A DNA stretch of 64,000 nt from Parasulfuritortus cantonensis. Its GTDB lineage: Bacteria; Pseudomonadota; Gammaproteobacteria; Burkholderiales; Thiobacillaceae. This document shows, one piece after another, positions 28,297 to 37,321 of the stretch. The DNA lies in NCBI RefSeq assembly GCF_004337445.1, contig NZ_SJZB01000014.1, positions 1 to 64,000 of the forward strand. The letters run 5' to 3'. How positions within the stretch are numbered: position 1 is the stretch's first letter; each line of letters opens with the position of its first letter. Both the position numbers and the translations under genes were made by a program. The notes below the pieces were generated by a model, which saw only the letters and a list, made by a program, of their open reading frames with translations, ran no database searches and was not told the origin of the DNA.

Positions 28297-29616
28297 ATGA
28301 GCCAAACACACGACGTACTGAGCAAGGGCAGCCGGCTGTACCGGCGCATGCAGGAACTCGGCGACCCGGGCCTGGCCCCCGGCTATCTGTTCCACATTCC
28401 GGAATCGGGCAGGACCTGGCTCGGTGTGGCGCCGGAGCGGACCATCACGCTCGGCGCGGACGGCTTCGCGGTCGACGCGGGCGGTGTCCGCACCACCGTG
28501 CCGGCAGGGGCCCGGCCGTTCCAGACCCTGCGCCAGTTGATCGACCCGGCGCGGCCCTGTTTCTTCATGATCAGCCTGGATATCCAGCGCCGCAGCCGGG
28601 ACCCCGCCCTGCCCCTGATGGAATTCGTCCAACCGGCCATGGAGGCCCGCTTCGGGTCCGCCGACGGCGTCGCCATCCTGGCAGCGGACGGCGCCGACCG
28701 GTCGGCTCTGGAAACGCTCCTGGCCGAGTTGCCGGAAGGCGTCGCCGAGCCGCAACCGGTGGCCCAGACCGGCACGCCGGTCCCCTGGCATACGGAACCC
28801 GATGCCGAGTTCCTCAAGCGCATCGAGGCAGCGGTGGCGGCGCTGCAATCCGTCGTCGGCAAGATGATCATCACCCGCGCCTACGACAAACCCGTGCGCC
28901 CGGGCGCCGATCCCTTCCGCCTGTTCGAGATCTACGCGGGCAACGAACGCGGTGCCGCGGCCACCCATTTCGCCGCCCTCGGCCGCGACACCTTCTCCCT
29001 GGGCTGCAGCCCCGAGAACGTGTTCGAACTCGATCACGGCAAGCTCAGTTTCGACGTCGTTGCGTCGACCCGGGGCATCTCGCCGGATCCGGAGGTCGAC
29101 GCCCGCTGGCTGCAGGAGCTGCTCACCGACGCCAAGGAACGGCACGAACACCTGATGGCGCTGGAACGCTACCGGATCCGCCTGGCCGGCCTGTGCGAAG
29201 CCGGCTCGGTCCGCGAGGAGCAGCTCATGGGGGTGCGCACCCTGCGCCGGGTCCGGCATCTGCACTCGCGGCTGTCCGGCAGGCTGCGCCCGGGGATCGA
29301 CTTCCTGGATTTGCTGGAGGAGAGCTATCCTCCGCTCAGTTCCTACCCGGCGGAGCTGGTCCCGCTCTCCGACCCCGACACCCAGCCGTTGCGCTACTAC
29401 GCCGGCATCGTCGGCCGCGCCGCGCCCGGCGGCAGCGAGGTGTCCTGCTTCCTCAACCTGCGTTCGGCCCTGCTGCTGAACGGGACCCTGCATACCCAGG
29501 GCGGCGTCGGCGTGATCGCCGAAGCGAAACCGCAGCAGGAAACCCTGGAGGTGGCCAACAAGCTGCGTTCGCTGCTGGAGGCGGTGACCGAGTGGGAGAC
29601 GGAATCCGGCCGCTAG
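28297..29616 (+). CDS. Divergent chorismate-binding enzyme
   Basis: 439 residues with the C-terminal fold of anthranilate/aminodeoxychorismate/isochorismate synthases: LGCSPENVFEL, the STRGISPDPEVD turn, LTDAKERHEHLMALERYR, VRHLHSRLSGRLRPGIDFLDLL, YYAGIVGRAAPGG and GGVGVIAEAKPQQETLEVANKLRSL. Two usual landmarks are altered: the RND after the EH motif is RYRIR, and the fP-g-a-sGaPK segment reads YPPLSSYPAELVPL. So it is in the family but probably does not do a standard reaction. Starts 151 bases after the ATP-grasp gene, behind a hairpin at 28156-28173, and may be a separate unit. Confidence 0.82.
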   Translation: MSQTHDVLSKGSRLYRRMQELGDPGLAPGYLFHIPESGRTWLGVAPERTITLGADGFAVDAGGVRTTVPAGARPFQTLRQLIDPARPCFFMISLDIQRRSRDPALPLMEFVQPAMEARFGSADGVAILAADGADRSALETLLAELPEGVAEPQPVAQTGTPVPWHTEPDAEFLKRIEAAVAALQSVVGKMIITRAYDKPVRPGADPFRLFEIYAGNERGAAATHFAALGRDTFSLGCSPENVFELDHGKLSFDVVASTRGISPDPEVDARWLQELLTDAKERHEHLMALERYRIRLAGLCEAGSVREEQLMGVRTLRRVRHLHSRLSGRLRPGIDFLDLLEESYPPLSSYPAELVPLSDPDTQPLRYYAGIVGRAAPGGSEVSCFLNLRSALLLNGTLHTQGGVGVIAEAKPQQETLEVANKLRSLLEAVTEWETESGR

Positions 29617-29619
29617 GCG

Positions 29620-29641
29620 GCCATGCCCCCGCGGGCATGGC
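29620..29641. terminator. Convergent hairpin between chorismate gene and ccmI
   Basis: GCCATGCCC (29620-29628), loop CCGC, GGGCATGGC (29633-29641). Perfect 9-bp stem without a T-run; it separates two convergent genes. Confidence 0.5.
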
Positions 29642-29650
29642 GGGCCGTCG

Positions 29651-30877
29651 TTACTTGCGGACGGTGTCGATCACCAGCTTGACGCCCTTGGCGCCCACCT
29701 TGACCTTGGCCAGGTGACCCTCGAGGTCGCCGGCCGCGCCCTTGATGTCGCCCGACTTGGCGATGCGCGCGACCAGATCGACTTCCTTCAGGTTGGACAG
29801 CCGGTTGTCGGCCGACATGGCCATCGCGTCGGTCAGGGCGAAGTCGAGCGGCAGGTCGCCGACGCTGGCGCGCAGCGCCGCCGCCGGGGCCCCGCCGCCG
29901 GCACCGCGGGCGAACAGGAAGACCGTGTCGGTCGGCGCCACCTGGCCCTTCAGGGCCGGTGCCAGCTCGAGCCGGCCGGCCACCTGGGCCGTCGGCGCGG
30001 CCTTGGCCCCGCTCGGCTCGCTCAGGTTGTCCAGGTGCGCCGGGCCACCCTGGGCCAGGCGGCGCGCCTCCTGGGCGGCCTGGGCGATGTCCTGCGCGTA
30101 GGGCGATTCCGGCGGCACCAGCTTGAGCAGGCGGCCGAAGTAGTCCGCCGCCTTGGCGTAGTTCTTGGTCTGGAAGCTGGCGATGCCGGCGAGTTCCAGG
30201 CCCTTGATGTCCTCGGGATCGATCTCCAGGGCCTTGAGGATCAACTCCATCGGCTTGCCCTGCAGGACGCGGTCGTTGTTGACCGCCAGCGCCTCGGCAT
30301 AGCCGGTCATGACGGCCGGCACGTTCGGCTTCAGGGTGTTGGCCTTGTCGTAGGCGGCCAGGGCATCCTGCCAGCGGCCGACGGCCGCGTAGGTGCGCGC
30401 CAGCATCGCCCAGGCGTCGACGTTGCCGGGTTCGCTGCGGGTCTTCGCCTCGACCTGGTCGATCATCGCCTGGATGTCGTGCTCGCCGCGCACGGCGGCC
30501 GGCAGCAGCGCGTCGGGCGTGCCAACCTGCAGGTACAGGGCGACCGCGAGCACGGGCACCAGGACGGCCAGCACGCCCCCCAGCACGCGGCCGCCGCGCC
30601 GGGCAGGCGCCACCGGGTCCTCGACCACCAGGGCATCCTGGGCCAGGCGGGCCTCGAGCTCGATCTTGGCCGCGGCGAACTGGTCATCGCTGAGCAGGCC
30701 GTTGCGGTGGTCCGCCTCCATCTCCTTCAACTGGTCGCGATAGACGGCGATGTTGATGCTGCTGCGCCCGGCGTGCGCCGCACCCGGGCGCTTGCGCAAC
30801 AGGGGCGGCAACAGGAAGGCCAAGGCGACCGCGACGAACACGGCGGCGAGCGCCCAGAAGGCATAGGTGCTATTCAA
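29651..30877 (-). CDS. ccmI: Cytochrome c maturation protein CcmI
   Basis: Part of the haem-lyase complex that holds the apocytochrome for haem attachment. 408 residues: N-terminal membrane helix (YAFWALAAVFVAVALAFLLPPLL), a second helix (VLAVLVPVLAVALYLQVG, about 105-122), then TPR repeats (AWAMLARTYAAVGRWQDALAAYDKA) and a C-terminal beta domain (VFLFARG). Last gene of ccmABCDEFGHI, 62 bases after ccmH. Confidence 0.93.
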   Translation of the reverse strand: MNSTYAFWALAAVFVAVALAFLLPPLLRKRPGAAHAGRSSINIAVYRDQLKEMEADHRNGLLSDDQFAAAKIELEARLAQDALVVEDPVAPARRGGRVLGGVLAVLVPVLAVALYLQVGTPDALLPAAVRGEHDIQAMIDQVEAKTRSEPGNVDAWAMLARTYAAVGRWQDALAAYDKANTLKPNVPAVMTGYAEALAVNNDRVLQGKPMELILKALEIDPEDIKGLELAGIASFQTKNYAKAADYFGRLLKLVPPESPYAQDIAQAAQEARRLAQGGPAHLDNLSEPSGAKAAPTAQVAGRLELAPALKGQVAPTDTVFLFARGAGGGAPAAALRASVGDLPLDFALTDAMAMSADNRLSNLKEVDLVARIAKSGDIKGAAGDLEGHLAKVKVGAKGVKLVIDTVRK

Positions 30878-30939
30878 TCGATGCTCCTCGAACTGACGGC
30901 GGCGGCCGGGTCCCGCCCGGCTCGCCCATTAGGTGTAGA

Positions 30940-31398
30940 TCAATCCTGCTTTTCGTCGAGCAGGTCGGCGGCCTGCTTGAGCGCTTCCGGGCTGACCTGG
31001 CTGGCCGCCTGGATGGCGCGCCGCCGGCGCAGGGTCAGGTACCAGGCCACCCCGCCGATGGCCAGGAAGAGCGCCGGGCCCAGCCAGAGCAGCACGGTGT
31101 AGCTGCGGAAGGGCGGCCGATAGAGGACGAAGTCGCCGTAGCGGTCGGTCAGGTAGGTGATGACCTGCTGGTCGGTCTTGCCCTGGTGCATCAGCTCGCG
31201 TATCTCGCGCCGGAGATCCTCGGCCAGTTCGGCGTGGGAGCCGGCCAGGGATTCGTTCTGGCAGACCAGGCAACGCAGGTCGGACGCCAGCTTGACCATG
31301 CGCGCCTCGATGGCCGGGTCGTCGCCCACCGGCACGGCCTCGGCGGCCCAGACCGGCATGGCCAGGCTGGCGAGCAGGATCAGGAATAGGCGCTTCAT
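30940..31398 (-). CDS. ccmH: Cytochrome c maturation protein CcmH
   Basis: Periplasmic thioredoxin-like helper that reduces the apocytochrome CxxCH thiols. 152 residues: signal peptide (MKRLFLILLASLAMPVWA), the family motif DLRCLVCQNESLAGS with the redox LRCxxCQ (near 40), then a C-terminal membrane helix (VLLWLGPALFLAIGGVAWYLTL). ATGA overlap with ccmG. Confidence 0.96.
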   Translation of the reverse strand: MKRLFLILLASLAMPVWAAEAVPVGDDPAIEARMVKLASDLRCLVCQNESLAGSHAELAEDLRREIRELMHQGKTDQQVITYLTDRYGDFVLYRPPFRSYTVLLWLGPALFLAIGGVAWYLTLRRRRAIQAASQVSPEALKQAADLLDEKQD

Positions 31399-31913
31399 TT
31401 GTTCAACTCCTTGAGCAGGGGCAGGAACTTGTTCTGCCAGGCATCCGCGTCGATCGGGCCGATGTGCTTCATGCGGATGATGCCCTGCTTGTCGATGACG
31501 AAGGTCTCGGGCGTGCCGGTGACGCCGTAGTCGATGCCGACCCGGCCGTCGAGGTCGTCGGCGGTCACCACGTAGGGACTGCCCTCGCGCGCCAGCAGGG
31601 CGGCCGCCTCGCGATCCTTGTCCTTCCAGTTCAGGCCGTAGATCGGCACGCCGGCCTGGGACAGCTGCATCAGGGCGTCGTGTTCCTGGCGGCAGGCGAC
31701 GCACCAGGGCGCCCAGACGTTGAACAGCCAGACCTTGCCCTTGTTCTGCTCGGGCGCGAAGGTCACGCCGGCCTGGCCGACGACCGGCAGCGTGAAGGCC
31801 GGCGCCGGCTTGCCGATGAAGGGCGACGGCACCTCGCGCGGGTTGAGGTGCAGCCCGACATAGAAGAAGCCGGCCAGGGCCACGAAGATGATCAGCGGCA
31901 ACCAGCGTTTCAT
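31395..31913 (-). CDS. ccmG: Thiol:disulfide interchange protein CcmG/DsbE
   Basis: Membrane-anchored thioredoxin that passes electrons from DsbD to CcmH and apocytochromes. 172 residues: N-terminal anchor (WLPLIIFVALAGFFYVGL), FIGKPAPAFTLP, active site FNVWAPWCVACRQEHDAL (near 75) and GVTGTPETFVID with the cis-Pro. Overlaps ccmF by four bases. Confidence 0.96.
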   Translation of the reverse strand: MKRWLPLIIFVALAGFFYVGLHLNPREVPSPFIGKPAPAFTLPVVGQAGVTFAPEQNKGKVWLFNVWAPWCVACRQEHDALMQLSQAGVPIYGLNWKDKDREAAALLAREGSPYVVTADDLDGRVGIDYGVTGTPETFVIDKQGIIRMKHIGPIDADAWQNKFLPLLKELNK

Positions 31914-33901
31914 GCCTTGGCCCCCTGCACGGCGGCGCCCTTGGCCGGGCTGGTGTCGGCGCCCGTCTTGCGCAGCGCGATCAGGTAGCGGCGGTCGAAG
32001 GCGGCCAGGATGCCGCCCAGCGTCAGCATGGCGCCGGCGAGCCAGAGCCAGCCGACGAAGGGCTTGAAGAACACCCGCACGGTCCACTCGTTGGGACCGA
32101 GTTCCTCACCCAGGGCGGCGTAGACGTCGCGGGTGAAGCCGTAGTTGATGGCGGCCTCGGTCATCGGCATGCCGGAGGCGTTGTAGATGCGCTTCTCGGG
32201 ATGCAGGACGAAGGCCGGCTTGCCGCCCGTACTCACCTCCAGGGTGCCGCGCGCGGCGCGGTAGTTGGGACCGTCGCGCATCTCCACGCCCATGAAGGTG
32301 AAGGCGTAGCCGGACAGGTGCACCGTGTCGCCGACGTTCATCTTGACGTTGCGCTCGGTCTCGTAGGCGGAGACGAGGGCGATGCCGGCGACCACCCAGG
32401 CGAGGCCGAAGTGGCCCAGCTGCATGCCCCAGAAGCCGCGCGGCAGGCGCATCAGCGCGGCCAGCTTGCTGCCCTGCTCGTGCTTGAGGCGTTCCGCGAA
32501 GCCGATCAGGACCGTGAACACGATCCACATCGCCAGGCCGATGCCGACGCTCGCCATCCAGTTGAAACCGCCCACGGTGAGCGGCAACAGCAGGGCGCTC
32601 GCCACCGAAACCGCCATGGCGATGCGCAGGCGCTTGGCCATCTCGGGCAGGCTGGCCTGCTTCCAGCGTGCCAGGGGGCCGACGCCGGCCAGGAACATGG
32701 CGGGCGCGATCAGGGGCACGAACACGGAGTTGAAATAGGGCGGGCCGACCGAAATCTTGCCCATGCCCATGGCGTCCATGAACAAGGGGTACAGGGTGCC
32801 GAGCAGGACCGAACCGAGGGCGGCGACCAGGACCACGTTGTTGGCGAGCAGGAGCGACTCGCGCGAGAACCAGGTGAAGCTGCCGCCGCTCTCCATCTTG
32901 GGTACCCGGATGGCGTACAGGACCAGGGAACCGCCGATCACCACGCCCAGGAAGCCGAGGATGAAGATGCCGCGGGTCGGGTCGGTGGCGAAGGCATGCA
33001 CCGACGAGAGCACGCCGGAACGGACCAGGAAGGTGCCCAGCAGGCTCATGGAGAAGGCGATGATGGCGAGCAGGACGGTCCAGCCCTTGAAGGCGCCGCG
33101 CTTCTCGGTCACCGCCAGGGAATGGATCAGGGCGGTGCCGGCCAGCCAGGGGATGAAGGAGGCGTTCTCGGTCGGGTCCCAGAACCACCAGCCGCCCCAG
33201 CCCAGTTCGTTGTAGGCCCACCAGCTGCCGGCGGTGATGCCGATGGTCAGGAACACCCAGGCCACCGTGGTCCAGGGCCGCGACCAGCGCGCCCAGGCGG
33301 CGTCGAAGCGCCCGGACAGGAGGGCGGCGATGGCGAAGGCGAAGGCCACCGAGAAGCCGACGTAGCCCATGTACAGCATGGGCGGGTGGAACACCATGCC
33401 CGGGTCCTGCAGGAGCGGGTTCATGTCGTTGCCGTCCGCCGGGATCGGGTTCAGGCGCGTGAACGGGTCGGAGGTGAGCAGGATGAAGGCCAGGAAGCCC
33501 GAGCTGACCAGGCCCATGACGCCGATCACGCGGGCCGACATGTCGTCCGGCAGGTGATGGCTGAACACCGTCACGGCCATGGTCCAGAAGGCCAGGACCA
33601 GGGTCCAGAGCAGGATGGAACCCTCGTGCGAACCCCAGGTGGCGGTGAAGCGATATATCTTGGGCAGTTGCGAGAAGGAGTTGCGGGCGACGTTCTCGAC
33701 CGAGAAGTCGTTGGTCAGGAAGGCGTAGGCCAGGCAGCCGAAGGCGATCGCCACGAAGACGAACTGCCCCTGGGCCGCCGGGCGCGCCACCGCCATCAGG
33801 GTGGCATTGCCGCGGTGCGCGCCCAGGATGGGCAGGATGCCTTGGGCGAGGGCCAGCAGCAGGGCCAGGATCAGGGCCAATTGGCCGAGTTCGGGGATCA
33901 T
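31910..33901 (-). CDS. ccmF: Cytochrome c haem lyase CcmF
   Basis: Haem lyase core of system I, in the inner membrane. 663 residues with about 15 hydrophobic helices and the tryptophan-rich WWD-type haem-binding segment: NELGWGGWWFWDPTENASFIPWL (near 230-255), with the conserved histidines in ATWGSHEGSILLW and the periplasmic H motifs. Located in order between ccmE and ccmG, 53 bases after ccmE. Confidence 0.96.
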   Translation of the reverse strand: MIPELGQLALILALLLALAQGILPILGAHRGNATLMAVARPAAQGQFVFVAIAFGCLAYAFLTNDFSVENVARNSFSQLPKIYRFTATWGSHEGSILLWTLVLAFWTMAVTVFSHHLPDDMSARVIGVMGLVSSGFLAFILLTSDPFTRLNPIPADGNDMNPLLQDPGMVFHPPMLYMGYVGFSVAFAFAIAALLSGRFDAAWARWSRPWTTVAWVFLTIGITAGSWWAYNELGWGGWWFWDPTENASFIPWLAGTALIHSLAVTEKRGAFKGWTVLLAIIAFSMSLLGTFLVRSGVLSSVHAFATDPTRGIFILGFLGVVIGGSLVLYAIRVPKMESGGSFTWFSRESLLLANNVVLVAALGSVLLGTLYPLFMDAMGMGKISVGPPYFNSVFVPLIAPAMFLAGVGPLARWKQASLPEMAKRLRIAMAVSVASALLLPLTVGGFNWMASVGIGLAMWIVFTVLIGFAERLKHEQGSKLAALMRLPRGFWGMQLGHFGLAWVVAGIALVSAYETERNVKMNVGDTVHLSGYAFTFMGVEMRDGPNYRAARGTLEVSTGGKPAFVLHPEKRIYNASGMPMTEAAINYGFTRDVYAALGEELGPNEWTVRVFFKPFVGWLWLAGAMLTLGGILAAFDRRYLIALRKTGADTSPAKGAAVQGAKA

Positions 33902-33954
33902 CGTATCTCCTCAGTATTTCCGGGCCGGGGCCCATGCCGACAGCGCCTGGCGGC

Positions 33955-34416
33955 TCATTGCGTCACCACCGTCTGCTGGGCCTTCTGCGCCTGCTCGAGC
34001 GCGTGGGCGGCCTCGGGAGGCATGTAATTTTCGTCGTGCTTGGCCAGCACCTGGGTGGCCAGGAAGGCGCCGCCGTCGCCCATCTTGCCTTCGGCGACCA
34101 CGCCCTTGCCTTCCTTGAACAGGTCCGGCAACGGGCCGTATTCGCGGATGCTGTATTGGACGGTGATGGATTTCGCGGTATCGGTGACCACGAAGCTGGC
34201 CAGCATGCCATCCTCGGACCGCTTCAGGCTGCCCGACTCGACCAGGCCGCCGATCCGGAAGGCCCGGTCCTTGGGCGCCTCGCCGGCGGCCACCTGGGTG
34301 GGCGAGAAGAAGAACACCAGATTCTTCTTGAAGGCATTGAGCACCAGGCTGGCGGCGATGGCCAGGCCGACGACGGACAGGCCGATGGCCAGGAGTTTCT
34401 TGTTGCGCGATTTCAT
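33955..34416 (-). CDS. ccmE: Cytochrome c maturation haem chaperone CcmE
   Basis: Holds haem covalently through its histidine before passing it to CcmF. 153 residues: anchor ([22 protein letters not shown]), beta-barrel core ([34 protein letters not shown]), and the haem-attachment motif [12 protein letters not shown] (near 125), with the His of the HDENY motif. ATGA overlap with ccmD. Confidence 0.97.
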   Translation of the reverse strand: MKSRNKKLLAIGLSVVGLAIAASLVLNAFKKNLVFFFSPTQVAAGEAPKDRAFRIGGLVESGSLKRSEDGMLASFVVTDTAKSITVQYSIREYGPLPDLFKEGKGVVAEGKMGDGGAFLATQVLAKHDENYMPPEAAHALEQAQKAQQTVVTQ

Positions 34417-34586
34417 TCCGATTCCCAGTTCCTCATGCGCCTGAGGCGTTGCAAAGTGTGTTTCTGACCGCGGATGAGGGAAATGATTTCAATCAAGACG
34501 GCAAAAAAGGCGACGCCGTACGACCCCCATACGTACAGGCCATAGCCACCCATGGCCCAGAACTCGCTCCAGCTGCCCCAATGCAT
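34413..34586 (-). CDS. ccmD: Haem exporter subunit CcmD
   Basis: 57 residues with one membrane helix, short and Trp/Tyr-rich ([34 protein letters not shown]), then a positive tail with [10 protein letters not shown]. It stabilises CcmC-CcmE. The ATG at 34586 overlaps the ccmC stop by one base and the gene ends inside the ccmE start. Confidence 0.9.
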   Translation of the reverse strand: MHWGSWSEFWAMGGYGLYVWGSYGVAFFAVLIEIISLIRGQKHTLQRLRRMRNWESE

Positions 34587-35338
34587 CACTTGCCCTCCAG
34601 GATTTCCGCGGCCCATTCGGTGTGCCGCTCGCGCTCCAGGATGATCCCGCGCACCCGGATCATGGCCGCGGCGATGGCGTAGAACCAGGCCGCGAAGGTC
34701 ATGATCAGCATGCCGGTGACCATGGTCGCGGCCATGGTGGGCGCCTTCATCAGGCTGATGGACGCGCCCTGGTGCAGGGTGTTCCACCACTTCACGGAAA
34801 AATAGATGATCGGCACGTTGATGGCGCCGATCAGGGTCAGCAGGGCGCCGGCCTTGTCGCCCCGGCGCGGGTCGTCGATGGCCGACCACAGGGCCATGAT
34901 GCCGACGTACAGGAAGAACAGGATCAGCGAGGAGGTCAGGCGGGCGTCCCAGACCCACCAGGCGCCCCACATCGGCTTGCCCCAGAGGGCTCCGGTCCAC
35001 AGGGACAGGAAGGCGAACAGCGCCCCGGTGGGCGCCAGGGCGCGCGACATCATGAACGACAGCCGGGTGTTCCAGGCCAGGCCGACCGCCGACCAGAAGG
35101 CCATCACCAGGTACAGGAACATGGACATCCAGGCCGCCGGCACGTGGATGAAGATGACCCGGTAGGCCTCGCCCTGCTGGAAGTCCGTGGGGGCGACGAA
35201 AAAGGCGATGTAGACGCCGATCGCCGCCAGCAAGCCGGCGCTCCAGGCGAACCACGGGATGAGCCGGCCGGCCAGGCCGTAGAAGGTCATCGGGGCGGCG
35301 AATTTGAACCAGGCGATGGACGACGACATAGGATTCAC
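34586..35338 (-). CDS. ccmC: Haem exporter subunit CcmC
   Basis: Inner-membrane protein that loads haem on CcmE. 250 residues, about six helices, with the WWD motif GAWWVWDARLTSSLILFFLY (near 130) and FIHVPAAWMSMFLYLVMAF (near 65) that holds a haem-binding His. Starts four bases inside ccmB. Confidence 0.96.
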   Translation of the reverse strand: MNPMSSSIAWFKFAAPMTFYGLAGRLIPWFAWSAGLLAAIGVYIAFFVAPTDFQQGEAYRVIFIHVPAAWMSMFLYLVMAFWSAVGLAWNTRLSFMMSRALAPTGALFAFLSLWTGALWGKPMWGAWWVWDARLTSSLILFFLYVGIMALWSAIDDPRRGDKAGALLTLIGAINVPIIYFSVKWWNTLHQGASISLMKAPTMAATMVTGMLIMTFAAWFYAIAAAMIRVRGIILERERHTEWAAEILEGK

Positions 35339-36003
35339 TCGATGGAAACGCGCAGGGCGGCGGCCGCCACCCAGGGCGACACCAGTAGGGTCATCACCAT
35401 GAAGGCGGCGAGCAGGGACAGGTTGGCTTCCGCGCCCACGCCGGCCAGGGTGGCATCGACGGCGCCGGCGCCGAAGATCAGGGCCGGAACATACAAGGGC
35501 AGGATCAGCAACGTCAACAATACCCCTCCGCCGCGCAGGCCCAAGGTCAGCGCGGCGCCGACGCTGCCGAGCAGGGACAGCACCGGCGTGCCGACCAGGA
35601 GCGACAGCATGAGGACCCCGATGGCGTCGCCGGGCAGGGCGAACTGGACGCCCAGCACCGGGGCGATCAGGAGCAGCGGGATGCCGTAGATCAGCCAGTG
35701 GGCGAGCGCCTTGCCGAGAGCGAGCAGGACCGGCGGGTTGGGCGACAGGAGCATCTGTTCCAGGCTGCCGTCGCGGTGGTCGTCGGCGAACAGGCGCGAC
35801 AGCGACAGCAGGGCGGCGAGCAGGGCGGCCACCCAGAGCACGCCGCCGGCGACCTTGCTGAGCATGGCGGGGTCGGGACCGATGCCGAGCGGGAACATGC
35901 TGACCACCATGACGAAGAAGAACTGCGAGGTCAGCCAGTCGCCCTTGCGCCGGGCGGCCAGCTTGAGGTCGCGGCGGATGACGGCGATCAGGAAGCGCAG
36001 CAT
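35335..36003 (-). CDS. ccmB: Haem exporter permease CcmB
   Basis: 222 residues with about six membrane helices. Family elements FFVMVVSMFPLGIGPDP and LLSLSRLFADDHRDGSLEQMLLSP are present. Partner of CcmA in the ABC transporter that drives release of holo-CcmE. The ccmA stop lies 16 bases inside this gene. Confidence 0.95.
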   Translation of the reverse strand: MLRFLIAVIRRDLKLAARRKGDWLTSQFFFVMVVSMFPLGIGPDPAMLSKVAGGVLWVAALLAALLSLSRLFADDHRDGSLEQMLLSPNPPVLLALGKALAHWLIYGIPLLLIAPVLGVQFALPGDAIGVLMLSLLVGTPVLSLLGSVGAALTLGLRGGGVLLTLLILPLYVPALIFGAGAVDATLAGVGAEANLSLLAAFMVMTLLVSPWVAAAALRVSIE

Positions 36004-36677
36004 GCCGGCTCCTCCTGGTTGCCCGGCTCCGGCCGGGTCAGCGCGGGCCCGACCAGCAGGGGGACGACGGCGAGGCCGTCCAGGGCGAGCGGCTGATGGG
36101 TGGTCATGACCACCATGCCGCCGGCGCCGACGTGGTCGCGCAGCAGCCCCTCGACCATGGCGACGCCGTGCACGTCGAGGCCGGTGAGCGGCTCGTCGAG
36201 GATCCAGAGCAGGGAACCGGAGGCGACCAGGCCGGCCAGGGCCACCCGGCGCCGCTGGCCGAACGACAGGACCCGGCAGGGCAGGTCGAGGCAGCGCGCG
36301 AGACCGATGTCGGTGAGCGCCCGCTCGGCCGTCGCCTGGTCCATCGGCATCCCCTCCAGGTCGCCGGCCAGGCGCAGGTTCTCGACCGGGGTCAATTCGT
36401 CCTTGATGCCGTTCAGGTGGCCCAGGTAGGCCATCTCGCGGTGAAACAGCTCGCGGCCGTCGGCCAGGGCGCGACCGCGCCAGCGAATCTCGCCGGCGAG
36501 CGGGTGCGCCAGGCCGGTGAGGAGACGCAGCAGGCTGGTCTTGCCGCGTCCGTTGCCACCCTGTACCAGGAGGAGCTGGCCCTGGCCCAGGCTGAAGTTC
36601 ATGCCCGTGAACAGCGTGCGCTCGCCCCGTGCACAGGCAAGATCATGTACGGAGAGGACGGCGGCGGTGTCGGACAT
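35988..36677 (-). CDS. ccmA: Haem exporter ATP-binding protein CcmA
   Basis: ABC ATPase of 229 residues. Walker A VQGGNGRGKTSLLRLL, signature LSFGQRRRVALAGLV, Walker B LLWILDEPLTGLD and switch His TTHQP are all seen. The start at 36677 is favoured by the upstream region; the frame continues open but in lower-quality sequence. First gene of the nine-gene ccm unit. Confidence 0.95.
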   Translation of the reverse strand: MSDTAAVLSVHDLACARGERTLFTGMNFSLGQGQLLLVQGGNGRGKTSLLRLLTGLAHPLAGEIRWRGRALADGRELFHREMAYLGHLNGIKDELTPVENLRLAGDLEGMPMDQATAERALTDIGLARCLDLPCRVLSFGQRRRVALAGLVASGSLLWILDEPLTGLDVHGVAMVEGLLRDHVGAGGMVVMTTHQPLALDGLAVVPLLVGPALTRPEPGNQEEPACCAS

Positions 36678-36747
36678 GGAATGGAGGTATCGATAGCAGG
36701 CGGAGGATACCGGCAATCCACCGGTTCTCCAACTTCGGGGCGGGTTG

Positions 36748-36776
36748 AAAAAAATGCGCCGGCTCGAGGCCGGCGC
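36748..36776 (-). terminator. Terminator of the fcc/octaheme operon
   Basis: Read on the minus strand: GCGCCGGC (stem at 36776-36769), loop of five, GCCGGCGC (36763-36756), then A and T7 (36754-36748). It ends the transcript after the TPR gene, just ahead of ccmA. Confidence 0.85.
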
Positions 36777-36805
36777 CATTGTCGGCGACGAAGCTGAAGC
36801 CTGGC

Positions 36806-37258
36806 TTAATGCGGCGAAACGCGGCGGTTCGCCTGTTCGTCCAGGCTGGCGAGCACCGGCGCCAGCTGCGCCTTGCGCTTCGGTTCGAGCCTGAGCGCTT
36901 CTTCGAAGGCGGCGCGCGCGAGGTCGTTGTCGCCGCCGTGCAGGTAGGCGATGCCCATGCCGATGAAGGCGACGGCGTTGCCCGGCTCGGCACCGATGAC
37001 GCTCTGGTAGGTGCGGATGGCCGAGTCGAAGTTCTGCGTCGCCAGGTACAACCCGGCCTTCTTCATCAGTATCCGGCTGGAATTGGGCTCGCTCTTCTCG
37101 GCGGCCTCGTAGGACTTCATGGCCTGGTCGGTATGGCCCTGGCGCCATTGGCTGTCGCCCTGCTCCAGCCACTTGTCGGCCGACGCGTTGGCGTGGGCCG
37201 CGGCGGCACCGACCATGAAGGCCAGCCCCGCCAGGCAGTTGATCAACGGTCTACGCAT
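36806..37258 (-). CDS. Periplasmic TPR protein of the octaheme operon
   Basis: 150 residues: signal peptide (MRRPLINCLAGLAFMVGAAAAHA, ends near residue 24), then about three TPR units (DKWLEQGDSQWRQGHTDQAMKSYEAAEKSEPNSS; AGLYLATQNFDSAIRTYQSVIGAEPGNA; GMGIAYLHGGDNDLARAAFEEALRLEP). The position after the multihaem gene, and similarity in plan to NrfG/CcmI-type TPR subunits, suggest help in cytochrome maturation or docking; this is inference. Confidence 0.85.
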   Translation of the reverse strand: MRRPLINCLAGLAFMVGAAAAHANASADKWLEQGDSQWRQGHTDQAMKSYEAAEKSEPNSSRILMKKAGLYLATQNFDSAIRTYQSVIGAEPGNAVAFIGMGIAYLHGGDNDLARAAFEEALRLEPKRKAQLAPVLASLDEQANRRVSPH

Positions 37259-37321
37259 GTCTCCATCCTGTTCTCTGCACGGCCGTGCGGCCGGCCCCGA
37301 AGGGCTGGCCGCACTTCCTCG

